A stretch of DNA of 57,887 nt from Lachnospiraceae bacterium (GTDB taxonomy: Bacteria > Bacillota > Clostridia > Lachnospirales > Lachnospiraceae). Both the position numbers and the translations under genes were made by a program. This document shows, piece by piece, positions 34,255 to 44,295 of this stretch. Under the pieces are notes generated by a model that saw only the letters and a program-made list of their open reading frames with translations, was not told where the DNA came from and searched no databases. Position 1 is the first letter of the stretch, and the number at the start of each line of letters is the position of its first letter. The DNA lies in the NCBI GenBank assembly GCA_024693135.1, contig JAILLN010000036.1, positions 1 to 57,887 on the forward strand. The letters are read 5' to 3'.

Positions 34255-35262
34255 ATGGACAACCGATATCCACGGTACAGCGCATCAGAAGAAAGATATG
34301 ACAATATGAAATATAATCCGGTAGGAAAGAGCGGGCTGAGATTCCCGGCCGTCTCCCTGGGCTTCTGGCATAATTTCGGATCCAACGGGAATTTCGATAC
34401 CATGCGGGAGATGTGCCGCACGGCCTTTGACCACGGCATCACTCAGTTTGACCTGGCCAATAACTACGGCCCGCATTACGGAGCCGCGGAAGAAAATGCA
34501 GGCAGGATCCTGAAGGAAGACTTCCGGCCCTACCGGGACGAGCTGGTGATCACCTCCAAGGCCGGCTACGACATGTGGCCGGGACCCTATGGAGACTGGG
34601 GAAGCCGGAAATACCTGATCGCCAGCTGCGACCAGAGCCTGAAGCGCCTGGGGCTTGACTATGTAGATATCTTCTACCATCACCGGATGGATCCGGCCAC
34701 TCCTTTAGAGGAGACCATGGGGGCGCTTTGGCAGATCGTCAGCAGCGGAAAGGCCCTTTATGCGGGCATTTCCAATTACGACGAACCAAAGACCGCGGAG
34801 GCCGTCCGCATCGCAAAGGAAATACACCTGCCCCTCATCGTAAACCAGAGACGCTACTCCATCTTTGACCGCACCATCGAAAAGGACGGAGTCAAGCAGG
34901 CCTGCCGGAAGCTGGGCCTCGGGATCATCGCCTTCAGCCCCTTAGCCCAGGGCCTCCTTTCCGATAAATACCTGAACGGCATCCCGGAAAACAGCCGCAT
35001 CGCCAAAGACCCCCGGTTCCTGAAAAAGGACAGCCTTACCCCGGAGCGGCTTTCCCAGATCAGGGAGCTGGACCGGATCGCAAAAGAGCGCGGACAAACC
35101 CTGGCGCAGATGGCTCTTTCCTGGATCCTGAAGGATGATGATGTCTGCTCCGTGCTCATCGGAGCCTCAAGTCCGGAGCAGATCCTGGAAAATATCTCCG
35201 CCGTGGAGAAGAATCACTTTACGGCAGAGGAGCTCTCCGCCATTGACCGGGCTTCCCTCTGA
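34255..35262 (+). CDS. Aldo/keto reductase (YghZ/GAP reductase-like)
   Basis: A 335-residue NADP(H)-dependent (alpha/beta)8-barrel reductase. It shows GKSGLRFPAVSLGFWHNFG, FDLANNYGPHYGAAEENAG (catalytic Asp/Tyr), the Lys in VITSKAGYDMWPGPYGDWGSRK, the active-site His in DIFYHHRMD, QRRYSIFDRTIEKDGV and the C-terminal SVLIGASSPEQILENI. This matches the YghZ (L-glyceraldehyde 3-phosphate reductase) branch, which detoxifies small aldehydes; the substrate is inferred. The frame is open to 34174, but the ATG at 34255 has AAGGAGG eight bases ahead. It is convergent with upp, with stops two bases apart. Confidence 0.93.
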   Translation: MDNRYPRYSASEERYDNMKYNPVGKSGLRFPAVSLGFWHNFGSNGNFDTMREMCRTAFDHGITQFDLANNYGPHYGAAEENAGRILKEDFRPYRDELVITSKAGYDMWPGPYGDWGSRKYLIASCDQSLKRLGLDYVDIFYHHRMDPATPLEETMGALWQIVSSGKALYAGISNYDEPKTAEAVRIAKEIHLPLIVNQRRYSIFDRTIEKDGVKQACRKLGLGIIAFSPLAQGLLSDKYLNGIPENSRIAKDPRFLKKDSLTPERLSQIRELDRIAKERGQTLAQMALSWILKDDDVCSVLIGASSPEQILENISAVEKNHFTAEELSAIDRASL

Positions 35263-35264
35263 GC

Positions 35265-35900
35265 TTATTTCGTCCCGAAGATCCGGTCTCCCGCATCTCC
35301 CAGACCCGGCATGATATAGGCATGATCATTCAGCTGCCGGTCGAGATGCCCTACATAGACCTGGATGTCCGGATAGGTGCTGGTAAGGCGCTCCAGACCT
35401 TCCGGCGCCGCAATGATGCACATAAACTTGATCTTCACCCCTCCATGCTCCCGGATCATCCGGATGGCGTCGCATACGGAGCCTCCGGTGGCGAGCATGG
35501 GGTCGGTGACGATGATGGTCCTCTCTTCGATGGGATCCGGCAGCTTGCAGTAGTATTCCACGGGCTCATGGGTCTCGGGATCCCGGTAAAGCCCGATATG
35601 CCCCACCTTGGCCGTGGGCGTGAGGGCAAGGATCCCGCTCACCATCCCGAGCCCCGCCCTTAAGATCGGCACCACGGCAAGCTTCCTCCCCGCGATCACC
35701 GGGGTCATGCATTTCTCGATGGGTGTCTCCACCTCGATCTCCTTCAAGGGCAGGTCACTCAATGCATCATAGCCCATGAGCATCGCGATCTCCTCCACCA
35801 GCTTCCGGAATTCATTCGTTCCCGTATTCTTATCCCTGAGCATGGATATCTTATGCTGTACCAGGGGGTGGGAATTGATAAACACATTGCCGTTTTCCAT
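35265..35900 (-). CDS. upp: Uracil phosphoribosyltransferase
   Basis: A 211-residue salvage enzyme converting uracil and PRPP to UMP. Motifs: N-terminal [38 protein letters not shown], the PRPP-binding [13 protein letters not shown], and the C-terminal uracil-binding [24 protein letters not shown]. The start at 35900 follows AAGGAGG; the frame extends ten residues upstream without a better site. It stands alone on the minus strand. Confidence 0.97.
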   Translation of the reverse strand: MENGNVFINSHPLVQHKISMLRDKNTGTNEFRKLVEEIAMLMGYDALSDLPLKEIEVETPIEKCMTPVIAGRKLAVVPILRAGLGMVSGILALTPTAKVGHIGLYRDPETHEPVEYYCKLPDPIEERTIIVTDPMLATGGSVCDAIRMIREHGGVKIKFMCIIAAPEGLERLTSTYPDIQVYVGHLDRQLNDHAYIMPGLGDAGDRIFGTK

Positions 35901-35974
35901 AATGCCCTCCTTGTTCTTTTTTAATCCCATCCTATCACAGACTCCTTCGGAATTCCATGCTGAAGAAATCCATA

Positions 35975-36271
35975 CCGATCATGGAACCATCCCCCTGTCT
36001 GCATTCCGCGAAGTGTGAGCCGCCTGCGGGCCTTGGTGTTTCCTAAGGAGCCTCTTACCGCAAACACGCGGAGATTGCCGCCTGCGTAGACTTGCAAGAT
36101 CGGCTGCCATGTGAGACAACACGCTTTACCGCCCACTCACATAGCCGAGATTGCATAGTCGAAGCCAGCGGGAAGCTCCGCATTAAGTGAGCGGTGAGGC
36201 GACGTGGAAATGCAAGGCCCGCCGGCGGCGCATCTTTAGCAGACAAAAGAACCGTCCCCCTGTCTGATCGG
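35975..36271. repeat. Palindromic intergenic element flanked by direct repeats
   Basis: Terminal inverted repeats CCGATCA/TGATCGG (35975-35981, 36265-36271) and 18-base direct repeats GAACC(A/G)TCCCCCTGTCTG (35984-36001, 36249-36266) bracket about 250 bases. Inside are nested inverted repeats: GCCGCCTGCGGGCCTT (near 36012) against AAGGCCCGCCGGCGGC (near 36213), and ATCGGCTGCCATGTGAG against CTCACATAGCCGAGAT. It has no coding capacity. It looks like a small non-autonomous repeat element or a remnant; only this full copy is in the window. Confidence 0.6.
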
Positions 36272-36284
36272 TCGGCAGTCGGAC

Positions 36285-36313
36285 TTGAAATCAAGACAAA
36301 AACAGAGTATCAT
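36285..36313 (+). promoter_or_regulatory. Promoter of the first chemoreceptor
   Basis: -35 TTGAAA (36285-36290), 17-base spacer, -10 TATCAT (36308-36313), about 35 bases before the ATG. The GAGGT ribosome binding site follows. Confidence 0.65.
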
Positions 36314-36348
36314 AGAGCACATAAAACTATATAAAGCGAGGTGCTAAT

Positions 36349-38013
36349 ATGAAGGCAAAACGTAAACTGTCATTTACCGCCGTACTGCTTCTGATCGGAT
36401 TTGTCCCGCTTCTCTTATCCAGCATCATAATCTGTCTGATCACGTCTGGCACGGTAACAACTCAGCTTACCGAAAGTGTTTACTCGAAATTAAATGTGAC
36501 AACCGAAAGCCTGTGGAAATATTATCAATACGATATCGACGCAGGCAATGAGATCCCCTATGAGCATGATTACGTAGATATGCTTAAGGATAAGGATATC
36601 GACATGACCATCTTCGTGGGCGACACCCGCTATATCACGTCCACGCTGAAAACCGACGGATCCCGGAATGAAGGGACGCAGATGGATCCCGCTATCTGGG
36701 CCCGGGTGCAGAACGGCGAGACCGTAGAGGCAAAGAACGTCCCCGTAGGCGTCAAAAAATATTTCGTCTGCTATATGCCCATCAAGGGAACCGACGGAAA
36801 GGTAATGGGCGCCGCATGGGCCGGTCAGCCGGTGGATGATGTAAATGCAGAGATCAACAAGATCATGATCGCCCTGATCCTCACGATCGTGATAAGCCTC
36901 ATCATCTTCGGCGTGATCATCTTCATCATCTCAAGGCGGGTGGTCAACTCCATCAATGATGTGGTCCACAATATGGATACCCTGGCCGGCGGAGATCTGG
37001 TGAATAGAAAAGAGATGCGCTCCGCCATCAAGGAAATCGAGGCCATCAATTTCAACTTCACCAAGCTCTGCACGAAATTGAGCGAAGTCATATCGGATGC
37101 CAAGAATGCGGCCCTCACCACCCTCAAGGAGGCCACAAGCCTTGCCGACACGGCACACCAGATCAGCGATACTGCCGACGGCGTATCCGAGGCCGTGCAG
37201 GAAATGGCAAAGGGCGCTACGGAGCAGGCCGATTCCGTACAGAAATCCACCGAAAACATCGGCATGCTTTCCGATGCCATCCAGAATGTATCGGATAATG
37301 CAGAAAGCCTTGCAAGCAATGCTGCCTATATGAATGACGCATCCCAGCAGTCCGCCGGAGCCCTTGAGAAGCTCCAGCAGAACATGAACAAGATGGGCGA
37401 AGCGGTGAAGATCATCTCCGATACCATGAAGGAGACCAACGAAGCCGTGAATAAGGTCAATGAGAAGGTAGACGGCATTACGGGCATCGCTTCCCAGACC
37501 AATCTCCTGGCTCTGAACGCATCCATCGAAGCCGCCAGAGCCGGTGAGCAGGGCAGAGGCTTCGCTGTGGTCGCAGAGGAGATTGGCAAGCTTGCCTCTG
37601 AGAGCGGGGATACCGCAGGCGAGATCCGGGATGAAATGAGCCAGCTTTTGGTCCATGCAAACGACGCCTCCCAGAAGGCCGTGGAAGTAACCTCTCTGGA
37701 GAACGAGGTGATCACAGTGCTTGGCGAGACGGTGGAGATCATCCGCGGCCTCATCGACAATGTATCCGGTACCGTGGACGGGGTCAATACCATCTCCGGC
37801 CTCACCGAGGAATGCAATGCCAATAAGGATCAGATCCTGGATGCCATGAGTTCCCTCTCCGCCATATCGGAGGAGAATGCGGCATCGACCCAGGAAACCT
37901 CCGCTTCCATGCAGGAGCTCAATGCAACCGTGAACGTCCTGGCCGAAAGCGCCGGGAACCTGAACGGAGTGGCAAAGCAGCTGGAAGAGGAACTGAACTT
38001 CTTCAAGATCTGA
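36349..38013 (+). CDS. Methyl-accepting chemotaxis protein (single Cache)
   Basis: A 554-residue chemoreceptor: N-terminal membrane helix ([20 protein letters not shown]), an extracellular single-Cache-like sensor (~45-165; [40 protein letters not shown]), a second helix ([23 protein letters not shown]), a HAMP-like region and the cytoplasmic signalling domain with the conserved hairpin tip ([40 protein letters not shown]). It relays ligand binding to CheA/CheW. The ligand is unknown. It is transcribed alone and followed by a clear terminator. Confidence 0.95.
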   Translation: MKAKRKLSFTAVLLLIGFVPLLLSSIIICLITSGTVTTQLTESVYSKLNVTTESLWKYYQYDIDAGNEIPYEHDYVDMLKDKDIDMTIFVGDTRYITSTLKTDGSRNEGTQMDPAIWARVQNGETVEAKNVPVGVKKYFVCYMPIKGTDGKVMGAAWAGQPVDDVNAEINKIMIALILTIVISLIIFGVIIFIISRRVVNSINDVVHNMDTLAGGDLVNRKEMRSAIKEIEAINFNFTKLCTKLSEVISDAKNAALTTLKEATSLADTAHQISDTADGVSEAVQEMAKGATEQADSVQKSTENIGMLSDAIQNVSDNAESLASNAAYMNDASQQSAGALEKLQQNMNKMGEAVKIISDTMKETNEAVNKVNEKVDGITGIASQTNLLALNASIEAARAGEQGRGFAVVAEEIGKLASESGDTAGEIRDEMSQLLVHANDASQKAVEVTSLENEVITVLGETVEIIRGLIDNVSGTVDGVNTISGLTEECNANKDQILDAMSSLSAISEENAASTQETSASMQELNATVNVLAESAGNLNGVAKQLEEELNFFKI

Positions 38014-38042
38014 TATTTCCTGCTTTCATCATGAGCACGATA

Positions 38043-38084
38043 AAAGCCGCGATCCTTCGATGAGGGATCGCGGCTTTTTCTTTT
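38043..38084 (+). terminator. Terminator of the first chemoreceptor
   Basis: Perfect 13-base stem AAAGCCGCGATCC / GGATCGCGGCTTT (38043-38055 / 38065-38077) followed by a T-rich run, 30 bases after the stop. Confidence 0.95.
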
Positions 38085-38135
38085 GCTCAAGTTCCCGTAA
38101 ACAGCAGGCTTGTAAATGTTTTCTCAAAAAATGAT

Positions 38136-38165
38136 TTGTGAAACAAGCCCTCTTCGGTTTATAAT
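38136..38165 (+). promoter_or_regulatory. Promoter of the Gln-rich small protein gene
   Basis: -35 TTGTGA (38136-38141), 18-base spacer, consensus -10 TATAAT (38160-38165), about 40 bases before the ATG. Confidence 0.7.
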
Positions 38166-38205
38166 GGACTGGACAAAGAAGGCTTGAAGCATAAGGAGGC
38201 GCGGC

Positions 38206-38562
38206 ATGGCTCAGGCAGACAATGAACAGCTGAAAAGAACCCAGCAGATAAACACCACCATAAACACCCAAAGAGAGCTTCAGCAACAGCAGCAGCAGAT
38301 TTTCCAGCAGCCGTCCCAGATCACCCGCCAGACACAGGGCACCGCCTCAAAGCAGGCAGAGGACAGGAAGGAGGAGCAGCTCTACGGCCTCCCGAAGCAG
38401 CTGAACGAAAGCCTCATCCAGGACGGGATCAGCCGGTTCGGCGTAGCTCCCTCCGAGACCCTGCCCTCCGAAAATCCTCCGCTGAAGCAGGACACCTTCC
38501 CTGTCCGGAGCATAAGGACCAGAAAACAGATCCTACAAAACGACCCGCAGGATCCCTCCTGA
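38206..38562 (+). CDS. Gln-rich small hydrophilic protein
   Basis: A 118-residue protein with no recognised domain. The first half is rich in Gln, Thr and Asn (QRELQQQQQQIFQQPSQITR); the second is polar with several Pro. There is no signal peptide or membrane helix. It is real on the strength of a consensus promoter and AAGGAGG six bases before the ATG. It is monocistronic, between a chemoreceptor and a convergent glycosidase. The composition suggests a flexible or coiled protein. Confidence 0.7.
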   Translation: MAQADNEQLKRTQQINTTINTQRELQQQQQQIFQQPSQITRQTQGTASKQAEDRKEEQLYGLPKQLNESLIQDGISRFGVAPSETLPSENPPLKQDTFPVRSIRTRKQILQNDPQDPS

Positions 38563-38572
38563 AGGTCTCCGT

Positions 38573-38599
38573 GCCGTGCTCTTAAGTCCTTGGCACGGC
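38573..38599. terminator. Hairpin between convergent genes
   Basis: GCCGTGC / GCACGGC (38573-38579 / 38593-38599) lies between the Gln-rich gene and the convergent GH3 gene. T runs are weak on both sides, so its terminator strength is uncertain. Confidence 0.45.
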
Positions 38600-38621
38600 T
38601 TCCTAAAAGCTCTCCGGCCGG

Positions 38622-40892
38622 TCATTTCAGCGCCGCATTGAGCTCCCCGCATAGCTTCAAAAGCTCCTCATTCGTCGCATTCGTAAAACTCCTCAAGGAC
38701 CGGATCGGCATGTATCTTACCATGGCCTCAGCCATTTCCCGGCTCACGGCTTCCTTCGCGGCATCCGTGTCCTCTCCCCCGCCGAAAACAGCCAGGATAG
38801 GCATGACCTTTTCTTCGATCATGCTCTTCAGCTCAGGATGCTCCATCAGCTCTCCCACAGTGGTCGTAGGATCAACCTGGAAGGGCAGTTTTTTTCCGGC
38901 TTCCAGCGTAATGGCCTGCTCTGCCCGGATATCCGCTGAGGAAAATCCAAGCCGGACCACATATTCCCCTTCCGGGGCAAACCAGTCCGAAAGCTCCGTG
39001 CTGTAATAAGCAAAGGACCGTTGATCCAGCTCCATCCGGACGGTCTTTTTCTCCCCCGGAGAAAGCAGCACCTTCACGAAGCCCTTAAGCTCCTTTTCGG
39101 GGCGCACCTCCGTATCCGTCCTGTCGGACACATAAAGCTGCACCACGGCCTTCCCGGCCCTGCTCCCGGTATTGGTGACATCCGCAAGCACCGTGACCGG
39201 ATCCGTATCCTTCTGTCCCTTCCGCTCGATCTTCATATTCCCGATCTCAAAATCCGTATAGGAAAGCCCATGGCCGAAGGGGAAGAGCACCTCCATGCCC
39301 TTCTTTTCATAATACCGGTAGCCGGTAAAGATCCCTTCCGCATAATAGGCCTTGCCCCTCTTTCCCGGGAAATACGGATAGCAGGGGGTATCCTCAAGCC
39401 TCAAAGGGAAGGTCTCTGCCAGATGGCCGCTGGGATTTGCCTCGCCGAAAAGCACCCGGGCCAGGGCGGTCCCCACGGCCTCTCCGCAAAGGTATGCTTC
39501 CAAGATCCCCTGCACCCGGGAAGCCCAGGGCATCTCCACCGGAGCCCCGTTATGGAGGACCACGGCCACTCTGGGATTCACCTCAAGGATCTTTTCGATC
39601 AGCTTATTCTGGCATTCCGGCAGGCGCATGTGGCTGCGGTCATATCCCTCCGACTCAAAGGAATCCGGAAGGCCTGCAAAGACCACCACCCTCTCGGCCT
39701 TTCTGGCGCATTTCAGAGCCTCCTCGAAGTCCTTCTCGTTTTCTTCATCCCTGTCTGCAGGAAAGCCCTTTGCGTAGAGGATCTCCCCCATTTCCCGGGC
39801 AGGGCTTAGGGTATCGCTGATCGCAAAGCAATTGATATGGGAGCTGCCCCCGCCCTGGAACCGCGGCTTTTCGGCGAATTCCCCGATGAAGGCCACCTTT
39901 TCTTTCTTCGGAAGGGGAAGGATGCTCTCCTCATTTTTAAGCAAGACCATGCATTCCTCGGCGATCTCGGCCGCCTTTTTATGGTCCTTTGCCCGGTCGA
40001 AGACTCCTCCCCTCTTCTTCTCCTCATAGGCAAAGAGGATATTCAGGATCCGCTCCACCGCCAGATCCAGCTTCTCCTCCGGAAGCGTCCCGTTTTTTAC
40101 GGCCTCTACGATCAGCCTGTCGTTGTCTCCTCCGGATGCGGGCATCTCCAGGTCCATCCCTGCCTCAAGCCCCTTCACCCGGTCATTTACGGCTCCCCAG
40201 TCGCTCATGACATAGCCCTTAAAGCCCCATTCGTCCCGCAAGACCTTTGTCAAAAGCCACTCATTTTCTGAAGCAAAGGTCCCGTTGATCCGGTTATAGG
40301 AGCACATGACCGTCCAGGGATCTGCCTTCTTTACCGCCGTTTCAAAGGCCGGGAAGTAGATCTCCCGGATCGTCCTCTCATCCGCCTCAGAGGAGCCGCT
40401 CATCCTTTCATGCTCCTGGTTGTTCAGGGCGAAGTGCTTGATGGATACCCCCACGTCCCTGGACTGGACTCCATTGATATAGCTTGCCGCCATCTCTCCG
40501 GCCAGATAAGGATCCTCGGAAAGATACTCGAAATTCCTGCCGCATAAGGGAGACCGCTTGATATTTACCGCAGGGCCTAAGACCACCGACACATTCTCCG
40601 CCTGGCACTCCTCCCCGATGGTCTCCCCCATGGAGCGGATCAGGTCTCGGTCGAAGGAGCTTGCCACGGCGCATCCTGCCGGGAAGCATACCGCGGTGAT
40701 GCTGTCATTGATCCCCAGATGGTCCCCTTCCTCCGCATCCGCCTGCTTCCTTAAGCCGTGAGGGCCGTCGCTTACCATGACCTCCGGGATCTGGAGGCGC
40801 TCTACGCTCTTCAGGTGCCAGAAGTCCTTCCCGGAGCACATCCCTGCCTTTTCCTCAAGCGTCATCTCGTTTACCAATTTCTTTATGTCCAT
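38622..40892 (-). CDS. GH3 beta-glycosidase (beta-glucosidase type)
   Basis: A 756-residue GH3 enzyme: N-terminal barrel with VMVSDGPHGLRKQ, NIKRSPLCGRNFEYLSEDPYLAG, KHFALNNQEHERM and the nucleophile Asp in YVMSDWGAV; second domain with ILPLPKKEKVAFIGEFAEKPRFQGGGSS and the acid/base region SFESEGYDRSHM; and a C-terminal fibronectin-like domain (ADVTNTGSRAGKAVVQLYVSD). There is no signal peptide, so it acts in the cytosol on imported oligosaccharides. It is the last gene of the transporter/GH2 operon. The sugar released is probably glucose, but GH3 specificities vary. Confidence 0.93.
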   Translation of the reverse strand: MDIKKLVNEMTLEEKAGMCSGKDFWHLKSVERLQIPEVMVSDGPHGLRKQADAEEGDHLGINDSITAVCFPAGCAVASSFDRDLIRSMGETIGEECQAENVSVVLGPAVNIKRSPLCGRNFEYLSEDPYLAGEMAASYINGVQSRDVGVSIKHFALNNQEHERMSGSSEADERTIREIYFPAFETAVKKADPWTVMCSYNRINGTFASENEWLLTKVLRDEWGFKGYVMSDWGAVNDRVKGLEAGMDLEMPASGGDNDRLIVEAVKNGTLPEEKLDLAVERILNILFAYEEKKRGGVFDRAKDHKKAAEIAEECMVLLKNEESILPLPKKEKVAFIGEFAEKPRFQGGGSSHINCFAISDTLSPAREMGEILYAKGFPADRDEENEKDFEEALKCARKAERVVVFAGLPDSFESEGYDRSHMRLPECQNKLIEKILEVNPRVAVVLHNGAPVEMPWASRVQGILEAYLCGEAVGTALARVLFGEANPSGHLAETFPLRLEDTPCYPYFPGKRGKAYYAEGIFTGYRYYEKKGMEVLFPFGHGLSYTDFEIGNMKIERKGQKDTDPVTVLADVTNTGSRAGKAVVQLYVSDRTDTEVRPEKELKGFVKVLLSPGEKKTVRMELDQRSFAYYSTELSDWFAPEGEYVVRLGFSSADIRAEQAITLEAGKKLPFQVDPTTTVGELMEHPELKSMIEEKVMPILAVFGGGEDTDAAKEAVSREMAEAMVRYMPIRSLRSFTNATNEELLKLCGELNAALK

Positions 40893-40912
40893 ATCCTTCC
40901 CCTTTCTTTATT

Positions 40913-41052
40913 ACCGGATGTCGTATACGCTCTTTACCTTCGGTCCCTCTGCCCGTCCGGAGAGGATCCGTACCGTCTTCTCACCGGATGTCGTATACGC
41001 TCTTTACTTTTAGTCCCTCTGCACGGCCTGAAAGAATCCGCACCGTCTTCTC
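40913..41052 (-). repeat. Duplicated 3' end of the beta-mannosidase gene
   Basis: A 70-base imperfect tandem repeat. The copy at 40983-41052 is the real end of the gene. The copy at 40913-40982 encodes nearly the same C-terminus (TVRILSGRAEG(P/L)KVKSVYDIR, stop), with many silent differences. The extra copy is out of frame with the gene and has no coding role. Confidence 0.93.
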
Positions 41053-43431
41053 GCCCCCGTTCAGGTCGAAATAGTTGTCTGAGAGCACCAGATCCTCGTC
41101 TGCATTCTGAATCTCCACGCTGCCGGCATAGCGATCGGAGCTCACCGTGATCTCATCCCCCTTTTGGGTCAGGCTAAGTGCCGGCTTTTCATACCGGAAA
41201 TATTTGGGGCTGGTAAAGAGCACCGTGCCCTCCGATACCGTTTCCCCGTCCTTTTCGATGCGGTAGCTTACGTATTCCCGGAACCGGTCAAGCTCCGGCA
41301 GCCGCACCCTTTCCGTCCAGCAGGAGCTCAATGCCTCTGCCCGAAGCTCTTCCCTTTCCTGACGGAGGATCCTTCCCTTCGCATCCCTTACCTCCCAGAA
41401 GAGGATTACCTCCGATGCAGCCATGGTTTCATTTGCCACGCAGAACCTGACGCTCTGCGGAATCTGCCTGGGAAGCTGGTTTAAGGGAACCCCCACCGAA
41501 AGCTCTCCCTCCTCCTCGCAGGAAACCATGAGGGGAGCGAAGAAGCGCCTGGCATAATAGTGCAGCGCCTTGAGCCGTCCGCAGTAATCCACCGAGGACC
41601 AGGAGGCCACAGGCCAGCAGTCGTTCAGCTGCCAGATCACCGCCCCCATGCACCGTCCCCTGTATCGCCTGAAATGCTCCACCCCGTAACGGATGGCCTG
41701 TGCCTGAAGAAGCTGGGAAGCATAGATCAGGACGGAGAAATCCGTGGGATACCGGTAGGTCTGCTGCATATAATTCATGATCTTCCCGTTGGCCGCCCCG
41801 TTCCTTTGATGCCGCTCAAAGATGTAGGAAAAGATATTCTTATCCTCCTCATCGTCCGTAAAGGCTTCCACGGTCTTTTCCGCAGGGAAGGACTGGAAGC
41901 CGAATTCCGAGACAAAGCGGAAATAAAACTTCCGGTACTCCGTAAAGGGCTTGCTGCCATGCCATACGTCCCAATAATGGACATCCCCGCGGTTTTCGGC
42001 CGACGGATCGTCGAAGCTGCCGCCGGAGCTGGGGCTTGCAGGCCAATAAAAGACCTGGGGCGCAAGCTCTTTCATCATCTTCGGCAGGATATACTCATAC
42101 ATCACCAGATAATCCCTGACCTCAGAATCCTTGGTGACCCAGTTTCTCGATGCCGTAAAGAGCTCCATCTCATTATTCCCGCACATGAGCCCGAGGCAGG
42201 CATGATGGCGGATGCGGATGATATTGTCCGAAAATTCCGCCCGGATGCTCTCCTCAAACTCCGGCGTCAGGTCATACATGGCGCAGGCAAACATGAAATC
42301 CTGCCATACCAGGATCCCGTATTCATCACAGAGGTCAAAAAACCAGTCGTCCGGATAATAGCCTCCGCCCCAGACCCGAAGGGTATTGAAATTGGCAAAG
42401 GCCGCCTTTTTGATCAGCTCCCGGGTGGTATCCCGGTTCACCCTTCCCAGGAGATGGTCCTCGGGGATGTAATCTGCCCCCATGGAAAAGATCTTGGTGC
42501 CGTTTACGGTAAAGGCAAACTCGCTGCCCCACTCATCCTTTTCCGTGCTTACGGTGAGGGTGCGAAGCCCCACTCTGGCGCTCCACTCATCCAGGATCTC
42601 TTCCCCCTCCTTCAGGGTCACCTTTATGCCATAAAGCGGCTGCTCTCCATAGCCCCTCGGCCACCAGAGCCTGGGGTTTTCGATCTCGGCCGAAAAAGGA
42701 GCCTCCTGCAGCGCATGCAGGGCAGTCGTCGTCTTTCCATCCGGCGCCTTGATCTCGATCTCGGCCTTAAGGGAAGCCGCATCCTCCTTCCCGCAATAAA
42801 CCACGGCAGGCCTGAGCCTGAGGGCGGCTCTTCCCCCTTCATGCTCCTGCAGGATCTCTACTTCAGAAAGCCTTGCCTTTGAAAAGGCCCGGATAAAGAT
42901 GGGCCGGAAGATGCCCGCATCCGGCAGATGGGCTCCCCAGTCCCAGCCAAACATGCAGTGCGCCTTTCTTATGTGTACGAAGCCCGGCATGGCATCCTCG
43001 CTCCCTCTCGTGGGAGCCTTCGCATAAGCCTCACGGATAAATTTCAGGGGCGAGCGGAAAAGGATCCGAAGCTCATTTTCCTCCTTCAGCACCTCCTTGA
43101 TGTCATAGACCCAGGTCCTGTGCATATTGTCGGCCTTTCCCACCGCCCTGCCATTGAGAAAGAGCTCCGCCAGGGTATCAAGCCCCTGGCAGACAAGCTC
43201 TGCCGCATCTTCCTTTAAGAATTCCTCCGGACAGCGGAAGCGGCAGACATATTCATAATCCTCCTCCATGAGCTTAAGCGCCGCATCCTCATTGTCCTTA
43301 AAGAAGGGGTCAGCCATCTTTCCTTCCCGCAAAAGATCCGTATAGACGCTGCCCGGGACAACGGCCTTGATCTCATCCGTGGCCGCGCTTCGATTAAGCG
43401 TCCATCCTTCCTTCAGCTCAAGCTTTCTCAT
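40981..43431 (-). CDS. GH2 beta-mannosidase
   Basis: An 816-residue GH2 enzyme of the beta-mannosidase branch: N-terminal sugar-binding domain (VPGSVYTDLLREGKMADPFF, HCMFGWDWGAHLPDAGIFRP), then the barrel with GADYIPEDHLLGRV, LRVWGGGYYPDDWFFDLCDEYGILVWQDFMFACAMY, acid/base Glu in CGNNEME and nucleophile Glu in FVSEFGFQSFP, and C-terminal beta domains. It lacks a signal peptide, so it probably removes terminal beta-mannose from imported oligosaccharides. GGGAG precedes the ATG. It lies just after the transporter ATPases. Its 3' end is present twice. Confidence 0.94.
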   Translation of the reverse strand: MRKLELKEGWTLNRSAATDEIKAVVPGSVYTDLLREGKMADPFFKDNEDAALKLMEEDYEYVCRFRCPEEFLKEDAAELVCQGLDTLAELFLNGRAVGKADNMHRTWVYDIKEVLKEENELRILFRSPLKFIREAYAKAPTRGSEDAMPGFVHIRKAHCMFGWDWGAHLPDAGIFRPIFIRAFSKARLSEVEILQEHEGGRAALRLRPAVVYCGKEDAASLKAEIEIKAPDGKTTTALHALQEAPFSAEIENPRLWWPRGYGEQPLYGIKVTLKEGEEILDEWSARVGLRTLTVSTEKDEWGSEFAFTVNGTKIFSMGADYIPEDHLLGRVNRDTTRELIKKAAFANFNTLRVWGGGYYPDDWFFDLCDEYGILVWQDFMFACAMYDLTPEFEESIRAEFSDNIIRIRHHACLGLMCGNNEMELFTASRNWVTKDSEVRDYLVMYEYILPKMMKELAPQVFYWPASPSSGGSFDDPSAENRGDVHYWDVWHGSKPFTEYRKFYFRFVSEFGFQSFPAEKTVEAFTDDEEDKNIFSYIFERHQRNGAANGKIMNYMQQTYRYPTDFSVLIYASQLLQAQAIRYGVEHFRRYRGRCMGAVIWQLNDCWPVASWSSVDYCGRLKALHYYARRFFAPLMVSCEEEGELSVGVPLNQLPRQIPQSVRFCVANETMAASEVILFWEVRDAKGRILRQEREELRAEALSSCWTERVRLPELDRFREYVSYRIEKDGETVSEGTVLFTSPKYFRYEKPALSLTQKGDEITVSSDRYAGSVEIQNADEDLVLSDNYFDLNGGEKTVRILSGRAEGLKVKSVYDIR

Positions 43432-43446
43432 TTTTCTTCTCCCGGT

Positions 43447-44295
43447 TCATTTTCTCGCTACGGTGTCCAGATCCCATTTCTCATAGATCTTGGGCACATC
43501 GTTGATCAGCCTCTTTGTATAATCCGCCTTCGGGTTCAGGATCACCGTCTCCGCCGGGCCGGATTCCACAAATTTCCCATGCTCCATGATATAGACCTTA
43601 TCCGAAATATAATAGGCAAGGCCGATATCGTGGGTGATGAAGATGACCGTCATATTGACCTCATCCCGGAGCTTCAGGAGCATGTCTAAGATCGTCGCCC
43701 TGCTGCAGGCATCGATCATGGAGGTGGGCTCGTCCGCCATGAGGATCTTGGGCTTTAAGAGAAAGATCCTGGCGATCATGAGCCTCTGCATCTGCCCGCC
43801 CGAAAGCTCGAAGGGGTATTTATTCGTAAGCTCCGCATACTTCAGGTTCACGAAGCCGCAGGCCTCGTCCTTAAGCCTCGTCCTCTCCTCCTTGGAAGCA
43901 TTGCGGTAGCCCCTCATATTCAGGCAGTCGTCCAGCACCGCGTCGATCTTGTAAAACATATTGTAGGAGGAAAACGGATCTTGAAAGATCGGCTGGATAT
44001 TCTTCCAATACTCCCTGCGCTTTGCACCGGTGCTGATATCCCGGGGCTGTCCCTGAAACCGGACCTCTCCCTCCGTCACGCTGATCAGCCCCAGGAGCAT
44101 CTTGGAAAGGGTAGTCTTGCCGCTGCCGGATTCCCCCACGATGGACACGAATTCCCCCTCGTTAAAATCAAAGTCCACATGGTCTACGGCAGTGGTAGCC
44201 TTATTTCCGATACCGAATACCTTCGTGATGCCCCTTCCCGAAAGACAGGGCTTGGGTTCACTCGGATTCTGTTTCGTTTCCTGGTTCTGTGCCAT
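43447..44295 (-). CDS. Opp/Dpp-type ABC transporter ATPase (F subunit)
   Basis: A 282-residue ABC ATPase: Walker [11 protein letters not shown]-loop region [16 protein letters not shown], signature [15 protein letters not shown], Walker [13 protein letters not shown] and the H-loop IFITHDIG. It is the OppF/DppF-like partner of the adjacent D subunit. The signature helix is preceded by [10 protein letters not shown] as in the family. The frame includes two codons before the ATG at 44295; that ATG has the better spacing from GGGAGG. It overlaps the D gene by about 40 bases. Its neighbours indicate oligosaccharide rather than peptide transport. Confidence 0.94.
   Translation of the reverse strand: MAQNQETKQNPSEPKPCLSGRGITKVFGIGNKATTAVDHVDFDFNEGEFVSIVGESGSGKTTLSKMLLGLISVTEGEVRFQGQPRDISTGAKRREYWKNIQPIFQDPFSSYNMFYKIDAVLDDCLNMRGYRNASKEERTRLKDEACGFVNLKYAELTNKYPFELSGGQMQRLMIARIFLLKPKILMADEPTSMIDACSRATILDMLLKLRDEVNMTVIFITHDIGLAYYISDKVYIMEHGKFVESGPAETVILNPKADYTKRLINDVPKIYEKWDLDTVARK

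Noticed and set aside
34086..34442. 118-codon minus-strand frame overlapping the aldo/keto reductase start
   Set aside because: It lies mostly antisense to the reductase, and its product has no recognisable features.
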